Source of the DNA: an uncultured Chlorobiaceae bacterium
GTDB lineage: Bacteria; Bacteroidota; Chlorobiia; Chlorobiales; Chlorobiaceae
Length of the DNA: 41,927 bases
Assembly (NCBI GenBank): GCA_903824295.1
Contig: CAIJWE010000079.1
Span: 1 to 41,927 of the forward strand
Direction: 5' to 3'
Below, piece after piece: positions 17,301 through 22,185 of the stretch. Position numbers and translations under genes: made by a program. The notes under the pieces are model-generated. The model did not search any database, was not told where the DNA came from, and saw nothing but the letters and a program-made list of their open reading frames with translations. Within the stretch, counting starts at the first letter, position 1. Each line of letters starts with the position of its first letter.

Positions 17301-18902
17301 TATCTTGGTTATCCCGGCACCATGGGCGCCGAATATATTGATTATCTTATTGCTGATGAAACGTTGATACCTGAGGTCAGTCGGCGGCACTACACTGAAA
17401 AAATAGTCTCTCTCCCGCACAGCTATCAGGTGAACGACACCAAGCGTCGCATAGCCGAGAAGATTTTTACCAGGGAGGAGTGCGGCCTGCCGGCAAGTGG
17501 TTTTGTTTTCTGCTGTTTCAACAATAACTATAAAATCACTCCAACCACTTTTGACGGATGGATGCGGATTCTCAAAGCGGTGCCGGAGAGTGTACTCTGG
17601 CTCTATAAGGATAATCCCAAAGCTGCGGATAATTTGCGACGGGAGGCGGCTGCAAGGGGTGTTGACGCTGAACGGCTGATTTTTGCAGAGCATTTGCTGC
17701 TTCCCGAGCATCTTGCAAGGCATCAGTTGGCTGATCTCTTTTTGGATACGTTCCCGTGCAATGCCCATACAACAGCCAGTGATGCCTTATGGGCGGGGTT
17801 GCCGGTGTTGACCTGCATGGGTGAATCATTTGCAAGCCGGGTGGCGGCAAGTCTGCTCAATGCCATGCAGTTACCGGAGCTCGTTACCGCTGCGCAGGAG
17901 GAGTATGAGGCGCTTGCGGTTGAACTTGCCACCGATCCGGAAAAGCTGGGGCGGATTGGCCGTAAGCTGGAGCGGAACCGATTATCAACACCGTTGTTTG
18001 ATACGCAACGTTTTACCCGGCATCTCGAAGAGGCTTACAGGCAGATGTATGAGCGATATCAGGCTGATTTGCCGCCCGATCATCTTGCGCAACTGGTACA
18101 TGGATCTGCAAAGGTTCCTGCAACCAATCAACAAACAGGATCAATGGAGGATATGCTTATGCAAATCTTTCAAAAAGTTAATCCTGATCGATTATCACAT
18201 TTTTTTAGATTGGTCAAACCCGTAACAACCAATTATCCCCTTATCAGAATTGGTGGTCAGTTTGATGGTGGATATTTGATTCCAGACGATTTGGATGGCA
18301 TTGAGGTATGTTTTTCTCCTGGGGTATCAACTGTTGCCGATTTCGAAGTTGATTTGGCAAACCGGGGAATTGAATGTTTTATGGCTGATTATTCAGTTGA
18401 TTCGCCGCCCATTCAGCATAAATTATTTCATTTTGAAAAAAAATATTTGGGACCAAGTGAAAACTCAATGTATATGACCCTCGAAAATTGGGTGAAAAAA
18501 AATGCAGCGAATCAAACGGATTGTATTCTGCAAATGGATATAGAGGGTGGTGAATATGGTGTGATTTTTGATACAAGTAGCGAAATTTTAAGGAAATTTC
18601 GAATTATGGTGATTGAGTTTCATGCCTTGTATGCCCTGATTGACAAATTCGGATGGGAACTCATTACCCTTTCCTTTACAAAAATATTGAAAGATTTTGC
18701 TCTTGTTCACATTCATCCCAACAACTGCTGCCCATCTATTATCTATGATAAATATGAAATTCCTCCCGTGCTGGAATTTACATTTTTGAGAAAAGACAGA
18801 ATAAAGAATACCGGGCCGTCATTAGTTTTTCCACATCCCTTGGACAGAAAAAATGTGCCGCAAAATGATGATTTTCCACTGCCGGATTGCTGGTATAAAT
18901 AA
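8370..18902 (+). CDS. Giant four-module TPR-GT41 (SPINDLY/OGT-like) glycosyltransferase with C-terminal FkbM-like methyltransferase
   Basis: A single uninterrupted 3510-codon ORF. I count four modules, each a TPR array of 34-residue units followed by a GT41 catalytic region: 6 TPRs (from residue ~29), 12 (~728), 11 (~1620) and 9 (~2485), 38 in all. Each module opens with a similar HQQG-FDEAEALYREIL segment. Each catalytic region keeps the His matching human OGT His498 (H327, H1229, H2089, H2885), the Lys matching OGT Lys842 in NNNYKITP (K497, K1399, K2259, K3055), a DALWAGLPLLT-like strand and the PLFDT-x-x-FT end. All four could therefore be active. Module 3 differs (HNHPVS, NAHATA). From residue ~3264 an AT-rich tail encodes an FkbM/Methyltransf_21-like domain (DIEGGEY). 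There is no signal peptide, so it is cytosolic. GT41 enzymes move GlcNAc or other sugars to Ser/Thr/Asn; the linked adhesin is the obvious candidate substrate (inference). ATG 8373 is an equally possible start. Confidence 0.93.
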   Translation: MMHRKATIPKRGAAVVASEVAIPGGSGRNESSLLSALALHQQGLFDEAEALYREILLSQPSHFDALQLLASVEAQKKNSLDAVELFDRALKINPDHPFILNNRGNALKELTRYEEALASYDKAIALYPDYSDAYNNRGNVLQALKRFEEAIVSYDRALALQPDFAAAHNSRADVLLEMKRFGEALSGYDQAIALQLDDADTYHNRGNALQELRRYKDALLSYERALVIEPDYRFLFGMCLHVKMKCCDWGFFDDQVSQLAERIGRHEKAASPFSVLAVSDSLSLQKEAAMIFVQDEFSESQALPKILKRARRDKIRIGYYSADFHDHATTYLMAGLFEMHDRGKFELFAFSFGAESNDTMKKRVEASFDRFFDVRFQSNREVAILSRDLEIDIAVDLKGFTGNARTGIFALRAAPIQVNYLGYPGTMGADYIDYLIADRTLIPESSQAGYTEKIAYLPDSYQANDAMRRIAEKVFTRKESGLPETGFVFCCFNNNYKITPATFDGWMRILKQVPESYLWLLGDCPEVEDNLRREATERGVQADRLIFAQRMPLARHLARHRLADLFLDTLPCNAHTTASDALWAGLPLLTCMGESFASRVAASLLNAIQLPELITATQEEYEALAVELATKPLQLQHIRQKLEQNRLTAPLFDTQRFTGHLEEAYRVMYERYQADLPPAHLFIEPSLRSGKKKMKQVPVKKRTSLGVRYGDKSADTTEDAVPSQDAYASKLESALMLHQQGLLDEAEALYREILLSQPCHFDALQLLASVAAQKKNSLEAVDLFDRALLINFENPFVHNNRGNALKELQRYEEALASYEHAIAGKADYADAFYNQGVALTELKRFEEAVASYDRAILLRPGYPAAYYNRGNVLKELHRCEEALESYERALAIRHDYAEACYNRGVALQELQRCEEALESYERALAIRPDYAEACCSRGVAFQELQRYEEALESYERALAIRPDYAEALFSQGFLFVELQRYEEGLASYERALAIRPDYAEACCNSGFVLQKLKRNEEAAWCYERAITLKPDNAEFHGTLGNVLQNLRRYEDALASYDRALAICPEQETFYANRGVALEALKRYAEAVLSYDQALARKPDFARAHYNRALSLTQLKRYEEALANFDKAYELRPDYNLLFGQRLYYRMKICDWSAFFDHGYQLVEIIEQHEKAVSPFSVLAVADSLSLQKEAALTYVQDRFHGITPLPAITKYERREKIRIGYFSADFHDHATTHLMAELFEAHDRSRFELFAFSFGPESKDEMRKRVAASFDRFLDVQSLADLEVAMLSRDLEIDIAVDLKGFTTDSRTGIFALRAAPIQVNYLGYPGTMGAEYIDYLIADRVLIPESSRPYYTEKIVSLPNSYQVNDTKRRIAEKIFTREECGLPGSGFVFCCFNNNYKITPATFDGWMRMLKAVPESLLWLYEDNPKAADNLRREAAARGVDAERVIFAKRLLPAEHLARYRLADLFLDTLPCNAHTTASDALWAGLPVLTCMGEAFAGRVAASLLHAIQLPELITSTQEEYEALAIKLATHPEELAQIRRKLERNRLTTPLFDTQLFTGYIEEAYRAMYERCRADLPPDHLHIKPSIINAKLRPMKDLGVPAPEDAQSVAPSQTAESDHAAMLQSALTFHQQGHFDEAEALYREILRLQPCHFNALQLLATIAAQKNNSADAVALFDRALKINPDHASSLNNRGNALKELRRYEEALLSYDKALARKPDYAEAHCNRANTLKELKRYEEAVASYDLAITFMPDYADNYYNRGIALQELSRYEESVASYERAIARKPDYAEAYFNQGAALRELKRYEEALLCYDKLLVIQTDNAELFSRRGILFLELMRYEEALVSCDHALARKPDSVKAYSNRGVALQGLKRYEEALVCYDKAIALNPDHEKSYSNRGNTLMELRRHGEALASYDRAIALNPQCVEPYSNRGVALHELKRYEDAVLSYDKALVLKTDYADANSNRGNTLFALKRYEEAIASYRRALELKPDYDYLSGMCLYSMMHICDWSAFDDHLHQLAEKIERHEKASLPFPVLAMADSPSLQKEAALIYVQNTCPESHELPEISRRARRNKIRIGYYSADFHNHPVSYLTAELFELHNRDSFEVFAFSFGPDTRDEMRKRVEVAFDRFFDVRNRSDLDVAKLSRSLEIDIAVDLGGFTTDCRTGIFALRAAPLQVNYLGYPGTTGAEYFDYLIADATLIPESSRPYYTEKIVSLPYSFMVNHANRRIEEKVFTREECGLPEKGFVFSCFNNNYKITPATFASWMRILKEVAGSVLWLNEANQGAVNNLRREALRWGIDAERIVFAKRTDFPAYMARLRSADLFLDTLPYNAHATASDALWAGLPVLTCKGESFAGRVAASLLNAIGLPELITSTQDEYEALAIDLATHPESLAEIRRKLERNRLTTPLFDTPLFTGHIEDAYREMYERYQADLSPDHFSVKPSLSRGRSKSKRMPLGDCRAMVPEDQASVALSQAVMADHEALLQSALTLHQQGRFDEAEALYREILRSQPSHFDALQLLATIAAQKRNFFEAVALFDQALTINPDHPGVLNNFGNALKELKRYEEALLSYDRSVALKPDYAEAYSNRGVVLKELMRFEESLLSYDTALALKPDYAEAYSNRAVALQKLMRYEDALLCYDKALELKADYTEAYSGRGVVLEALRRYEEALLSYERAIELQPDYAEAFSNSAVALQKLMRYEEALLRYDKAIKLQPDDADAYANRGVALEALRRNKEALLSYDNALALKPDFARAHYNRGLALTKLKRYEEALASYDKALELKPDYDFLFGISLHTQMQMCAWITFWDDVHQLAGKIERHEKAAPPFSVLAMADSPSLQKEAALIYVQETFPRSHALPDIPKRARHEKIRVGYFSAEFHDHATTRLMAELFEAHDRSRFELYAFSFGPENHDEMRKRVAASFDRFLDVRSLSDRDVAILSRDLEIDIALDLKGFTTDSRTGIFALRAAPIQVSYLGYPGTMGAEYIDYLIADETLIPEVSRRHYTEKIVSLPHSYQVNDTKRRIAEKIFTREECGLPASGFVFCCFNNNYKITPTTFDGWMRILKAVPESVLWLYKDNPKAADNLRREAAARGVDAERLIFAEHLLLPEHLARHQLADLFLDTFPCNAHTTASDALWAGLPVLTCMGESFASRVAASLLNAMQLPELVTAAQEEYEALAVELATDPEKLGRIGRKLERNRLSTPLFDTQRFTRHLEEAYRQMYERYQADLPPDHLAQLVHGSAKVPATNQQTGSMEDMLMQIFQKVNPDRLSHFFRLVKPVTTNYPLIRIGGQFDGGYLIPDDLDGIEVCFSPGVSTVADFEVDLANRGIECFMADYSVDSPPIQHKLFHFEKKYLGPSENSMYMTLENWVKKNAANQTDCILQMDIEGGEYGVIFDTSSEILRKFRIMVIEFHALYALIDKFGWELITLSFTKILKDFALVHIHPNNCCPSIIYDKYEIPPVLEFTFLRKDRIKNTGPSLVFPHPLDRKNVPQNDDFPLPDCWYK
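8454..18084 (+). repeat. Four tandem copies of a TPR-GT41 module inside one gene
   Basis: Four diverged direct repeats, starting near 8454, 10549, 13229 and 15826. Unit lengths differ (about 2.1, 2.7, 2.6 and 2.3 kb) mainly because TPR number differs (6, 12, 11, 9). The catalytic parts are strongly alike in DNA: bases 9591-9655 and 12297-12361 are identical over 65 nt, while the module 4 counterpart has several silent changes. Such long exact matches suggest recent duplication or ongoing gene conversion. Confidence 0.85.
10956..11363 (+). repeat. Near-identical 102-bp TPR-coding tandem repeats
   Basis: Four consecutive 34-codon units (starts 10956, 11058, 11160, 11262) in the second TPR array. 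Blocks such as GAAGAGGCGCTGGAGAGCTA recur at 11007, 11109 and 11211, exactly 102 bases apart, with only scattered changes between units. The fourth unit is more diverged. Because the period is a multiple of three, gain or loss of units would keep the frame. Confidence 0.85.
18146..18161 (+). promoter_or_regulatory. Possible internal ribosome binding site and start for the methyltransferase domain
   Basis: GGAGG at 18146-18150 is followed eight bases later by an in-frame ATG at 18159-18161 (residue 3264 of the giant protein), exactly at the junction between the fourth glycosyltransferase module and the AT-rich methyltransferase-like tail. Most genes here have weaker Shine-Dalgarno sequences. 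The tail could therefore once have been, or still be, translated as a separate ~247-residue protein. There is no stop codon in between. Confidence 0.4.
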
Positions 18903-19087
18903 CGCTGATCACAATAAGCGGCCAACAGCAAGTTATTCGGTAATTATACCCGAAACTGGGTCAAATCAATTTATACGTTATTTTATGCCGCAGACTATCT
19001 CAGGGCGATATTTCGGAACCGATGGAGTGGTGATAACTCTGTTGGAGCACCTGGCACTGACTGCAGCATAATTGATATTTTAAAAAA

Positions 19088-20473
19088 GTGTTTAATTCTG
19101 CAAACCCATTTATGCAATTCTACTCACAACTTGGACAGGACAAATATCTTTTTGAGCGATTTTTCCTCGGAAAACGCGACGGGATTTTTGTCGATATCGG
19201 CGCTTACGATGGTAAAACTTTTTCGAACACGCTCTTTTTTGAGCAATCTCTCGGCTGGACTGGCCTTTGCATTGAGCCGCTGCCAAGCGAGTTTGAAAAG
19301 CTTAAGAGTTGTCGGACTGCGACCTGTGTCAACACTTGTGTCTCTGACTACAACGGCATCGGCGATATGCTTGATGTGGATGTGACCAATGACGCCAAAA
19401 TGTTGAGTGGTTTGATTGAGAACTACGATCCGCGTCACGTCGAGCGCATTGACCGGGTTTCGATTCAGAAAAGTGTCATCCGTGTTCCAGTGACGACCCT
19501 CAATGATTTGCTTCAGACCAACAAGTTTACCAAGGTCGATTATTGCTCTATTGATACCGAAGGGTCGGAGCTGAAGATTCTCATGAGTCTTGATTTCGAA
19601 CGGTATGATATTTCGCTCTTTACGATCGAGAACAACTACAAGGATGGTCGTATTGCAGAATTTATGGCACAGAAGGGATATGAACTGGTCGTTGAATTTC
19701 ATGGGTACGATCAGCTCTATAAAAAGAAATCGGTAACGATGCTCCCGCGTACGACGGTTATTTGCGCCGTTTGGCATGGCGATCCGAACCGCCTTGATCT
19801 GCTTGAGGGGCAGATGGCCAATCTCGACCAGCAGACACGGCCGATTGATCGTGTTTACGTTTTCGATGGAGGCGATAAGCCGCCGCAAAATCTTAAAGGC
19901 CATGTCGTCATAGCGCATGACAAATTGACCATATATCAAGCCTGGAACCTTGCGCTTTCGACGGTGCAAACTCCCTACGTCATGAATCTGAATCTTGACG
20001 ATCGATTGGCCCCGGACGCCGTTGAGGTAATGGAGAGTGCGCTTGATGCTGGAAACGATCTGGTTGGCGCTGACTGGAAGATTTGCTATACCCAGGAGGA
20101 AACCGACGCCGTTTCCCCTTCATTCCTTGCCAGTGAACTGCCATTTGTTCCTGCATGGCCACCAGTGGGAGAGCGCACCCGATTGGGCAGTGGAACAGGC
20201 TCGCGCGGTACTTTTGGTCCGGCTTGTATGTGGCGTACACATCTGCACCAGAGTCTGGCCAAGTATCCATATCAGTTTGGCGATGGCACGCTGATCCGCG
20301 TGATCGGTGACGCCGTTTGGTGGCGTTTGCTTGCACAGAACAAAAAGAAAATCCAACGAGTTGCGCGAATCATTGGCAACTACTACAGCCATCCACAAAA
20401 TCAGGCAGAGTTTCGCAACTCAGCGATAGAAGAAGAGGAGAGGTTGAAGCTGTCTGGAATACGCTTATTGTAA
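19088..20473 (+). CDS. FkbM-family methyltransferase fused to a GT2-like glycosyltransferase
   Basis: A 461-residue two-domain enzyme. Residues ~9-215 are an FkbM-type methyltransferase: QLGQDKYLFERFF, the SAM-binding GIFVDIGAYDGKTFSNT, ending in GLCIEPLP, and CSIDTEGSELKILMSLDF. Residues ~218-461 resemble a family 2 glycosyltransferase: TTVICAVWHGDPNRLD, VYVFDGGDKPPQ, a YQAWNLALS helix, then MNLNLDDRLAPDAVE with the DD motif that normally binds the metal-nucleotide sugar. There is no signal peptide. It probably adds and caps (by O-methylation) a sugar, completing the glycan begun by the upstream giant enzyme; this pathway is inference. The start shown is GTG 19088; ATG 19112 is a plausible alternative and loses no conserved residue. 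It follows the giant gene after 185 bp in the same direction. Confidence 0.85.
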   Translation: MFNSANPFMQFYSQLGQDKYLFERFFLGKRDGIFVDIGAYDGKTFSNTLFFEQSLGWTGLCIEPLPSEFEKLKSCRTATCVNTCVSDYNGIGDMLDVDVTNDAKMLSGLIENYDPRHVERIDRVSIQKSVIRVPVTTLNDLLQTNKFTKVDYCSIDTEGSELKILMSLDFERYDISLFTIENNYKDGRIAEFMAQKGYELVVEFHGYDQLYKKKSVTMLPRTTVICAVWHGDPNRLDLLEGQMANLDQQTRPIDRVYVFDGGDKPPQNLKGHVVIAHDKLTIYQAWNLALSTVQTPYVMNLNLDDRLAPDAVEVMESALDAGNDLVGADWKICYTQEETDAVSPSFLASELPFVPAWPPVGERTRLGSGTGSRGTFGPACMWRTHLHQSLAKYPYQFGDGTLIRVIGDAVWWRLLAQNKKKIQRVARIIGNYYSHPQNQAEFRNSAIEEEERLKLSGIRLL

Positions 20474-20842
20474 TAGAGCAGTGTTGTTTGATTGATCCGG
20501 TATTACGATTGAAATGGCTTATATCTACTTCAAATGGGTGGGTTTTTTTAGGGTTACAATAAATCTCCTGTATTCCCGGCGAGCAATTTCGACCGGGTTG
20601 GAGCTGATACCGAGTTTGTGTTCTCTATGGCCGTTGCATCAGATTCGTTTTTTTTGTCTCTGCGTTGGCTGAGGCACCTGCAACAGGGTGCGCCAGCCAG
20701 ATTTTTTTTGAAAGCGTTGATTTCTTCTCGCTTATTTCTTGGAATATGTGTATTTTGCAAGTAACGACTGCGTTCAGGTTGCGTGTCTCAGCCGGTTTTT
20801 TTATGGGGTTGTTTTAGTACGTCAGTGTGGAAGGAGGTGGTG

Positions 20843-20881
20843 ATGGTTTGTTGTTGCCTGCAGCAAACGGGAGTAGGGTGA
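20843..20881 (+). CDS. Possible 12-codon leader ORF with three consecutive Cys codons
   Basis: AAGGAGG at 20831-20837 sits five bases before ATG 20843. The peptide reads MVCCCLQQTGVG and stops at TGA 20879-20881. The Shine-Dalgarno match is near perfect and better than at most genes here. The Cys run is reminiscent of cysteine-rich leader peptides, but no cysteine or sulfur gene follows. Translation and function are unproven and it may be chance. Confidence 0.2.
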   Translation: MVCCCLQQTGVG

Positions 20882-20905
20882 CAGTTGCGTCGGGGGAGGA
20901 ATTTT

Positions 20906-20944
20906 GTGACAAAGGTATACGTTAGCGTTTACGGTTGGTACTGA
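20906..20944 (+). CDS. Possible second 12-codon leader ORF rich in aromatic residues
   Basis: GGAGG at 20895-20899 precedes GTG 20906 by six bases. The peptide is MTKVYVSVYGWY, ending at TGA 20942-20944, 44 bases before the ATG of the DUF1566 gene. Three Tyr and one Trp in twelve residues could serve as a ribosome-stalling leader, but no attenuator hairpin was clearly recognised. Low confidence. Confidence 0.18.
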   Translation: MTKVYVSVYGWY

Positions 20945-20988
20945 ATTTTTAGTGAAGATGTGTTTGTTAACAATAATTACAAGTGATT

Positions 20989-21489
20989 ATGCGGTGTTTT
21001 TTGCAAATATTCATGCTTAGACTTGTGAGGATGCTGGTGCTTCTGGGTCTTTGTGTTGTTTCTGTTTCACCCCTTTTATCTGCGGACCCCATCAATGTTG
21101 GAGATGAATATGGGGGGGGCAAGGTTTTTTATATTCTACAGCCGGGTGATCAGGGTTACAAGGCGGGTGAGTTGCATGGTCTGGTTGCAGCCAATGAGGA
21201 TTTACCACAGGAGTCGCTCTCCTGGTTTGAGGCCAAGGCCGCAGTGGAGAGGATGGAGGTTCGCGGCAATAAGGGATGGAGTTTACCGAATGTGAAGGAG
21301 TTGAGTCTGTTGTATCAGAGTAAGGATCTGGTGGGTGGTTTCAGGGATTACAGCTATTACTGGAGCGGAACTGAGGTTGACCGCCAAAAAGCGTTGACGA
21401 TTGATTTTTTTAATGGAGAAAAGGTCATCAGCATGAAGTCGGGTACCCTGCCCGGGATCAGGCGTATCCGTCCAGTACTGAAGTTTTAG
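20989..21489 (+). CDS. Secreted DUF1566 (Lcl C-terminal-type) protein
   Basis: About 166 residues with an N-terminal signal peptide (LVRMLVLLGLCVVSVSPLLSA, likely cleaved before DP) and a single DUF1566-type domain. Visible hallmarks are GGGKVFYILQPGDQG, a W-(5-20)-A helix (LSWFEAKAAVERM), GWSLPNVKELSLLYQ, YYWSGTE, a short F-NGEK strand and the closing RRIRPVLKF. DUF1566 domains occur in exported proteins of many Gram-negative bacteria and resemble C-type-lectin/FGE-like folds; the function here is unknown. Start choice is uncertain: GTG 20983, ATG 20989 and ATG 21013 all leave a workable signal peptide. The gene stands alone between two spacers and is probably not part of the secretion locus, although a surface or periplasmic role would fit. 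Confidence 0.8.
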   Translation: MRCFLQIFMLRLVRMLVLLGLCVVSVSPLLSADPINVGDEYGGGKVFYILQPGDQGYKAGELHGLVAANEDLPQESLSWFEAKAAVERMEVRGNKGWSLPNVKELSLLYQSKDLVGGFRDYSYYWSGTEVDRQKALTIDFFNGEKVISMKSGTLPGIRRIRPVLKF

Positions 21490-21562
21490 ATTGTTTATGC
21501 GTGGTGCGTTGTTTTTGATTATACTGTCGGTTGTGAAGTTTTATTATTGAGTTTGTTTTGCC

Positions 21563-22123
21563 ATGATTACTCCAAATCAGACGTTGCTGCTGATTATTGA
21601 TGTGCAGGGTCGCCTTGCCCAGAGCGTGGTTCGCTCAGCGGCTCTTGTGAATGGTATAGGAAAACTTGCGAGGGCTTGCAAGATTCTTGAAGTGCCCGTT
21701 CTGTTGACCGAACAATATCCGAAAGGGCTGGGGGCGACCGTTGATTCTTTGAAGGAGTTGCTGACCGATTCCGTTGCGGTCGAGAAATTGTCGTTCAGTT
21801 GTTGCGGATCCCCGGAATTTATGAGGCAACTTCGTTCATTCAACCGTAATGATATTCTGGTTGCCGGTATGGAGGCCCATGTTTGTGTGTACCAGACGGC
21901 GGTTGATCTTGTTGAGTTTGGTTACAATGTTCATCTGGTGACCGATTGTGTTTCGTCGAGAAGTGAAGAGAACAGAGCCCTCGGAATTCGCTGTATTGAA
22001 AAGGCTGGTGCTTCGCTGACCAGCAGTGAAATGGCGATTTTTGAATTGTTGCGTGTGGCTGAAGGCGATCGCTTCAAGGCAATCTCCAACATCATCAAAG
22101 AGCAGTCAGCAGTGGACAATTGA
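21563..22123 (+). CDS. Isochorismatase-family cysteine hydrolase
   Basis: A 186-residue cytosolic hydrolase of the isochorismatase/nicotinamidase superfamily. The expected catalytic triad is present: Asp13 in LLIIDVQGRL, Lys75 in VEKLSFSC and Cys108 in GMEAHVCVYQTA. A cis-peptide-type turn (GMEAHV) and the final helix (SSEMAIFELL) match the family. It resembles the YcaC-like group of uncertain substrate rather than PncA, since the PncA metal-binding motif is not obvious. It follows the DUF1566 gene after 73 bp and may be transcribed alone. Its stop codon TGA lies inside the first heptanucleotide repeat, so the last residues (AVDN) are encoded partly by repeat DNA. Confidence 0.88.
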   Translation: MITPNQTLLLIIDVQGRLAQSVVRSAALVNGIGKLARACKILEVPVLLTEQYPKGLGATVDSLKELLTDSVAVEKLSFSCCGSPEFMRQLRSFNRNDILVAGMEAHVCVYQTAVDLVEFGYNVHLVTDCVSSRSEENRALGIRCIEKAGASLTSSEMAIFELLRVAEGDRFKAISNIIKEQSAVDN

Positions 22124-22185
22124 CAATTGACAATTGACATTGTACAACGGTCAACTGTCCGTTGCCCGTTGCCCGTTGCCCGTTG
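22115..22185. repeat. Two adjacent heptanucleotide tandem repeats between convergent genes
   Basis: GACAATT is repeated three times at 22115-22135. After a 23-bp link, CCGTTGC is repeated three times plus six of seven bases at 22159-22185. The link and second array form a small inverted repeat (CAACGG/CCGTTG). The arrays begin inside the isochorismatase stop region and end directly at the lpxK stop (22186-22188). Heptamer repeats of this kind are known as STRR elements in cyanobacteria; copy number may vary between strains. Confidence 0.85.

Larger units (their letters stand above)
20474..20988. other. 515-bp intergenic region between the secretion/glycosylation locus and the DUF1566 gene
   Basis: No conserved gene is recognised here. 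The stretch contains several T-runs (near 20540, 20650, 20702, 20797) without convincing GC stems before them, and two 12-codon ORFs with strong Shine-Dalgarno sequences near its right end (listed separately). A 68-residue minus-strand frame at 20554-20760 has no recognisable features. I see no clear promoter consensus for the downstream gene. Confidence 0.6.

Noticed and set aside
8370-18902. Idea that the giant ORF is four separate genes joined by sequencing errors
   Set aside because: All four module key residues fall in the same frame by exact arithmetic and no stop or frame change occurs at any junction; the linkers between modules are ordinary coding sequence.
18853-19071. 72-residue frame containing RYFGTDG, which recalls the start of phosphoglucosamine mutase
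   Set aside because: Only six or seven residues match, the frame stops soon after and begins inside the giant gene. It is probably chance; a decayed fragment in the 185-bp spacer cannot be excluded.
20554-20760. 68-residue minus-strand frame in the 515-bp spacer
   Set aside because: No Shine-Dalgarno, no signal peptide and no conserved motif.
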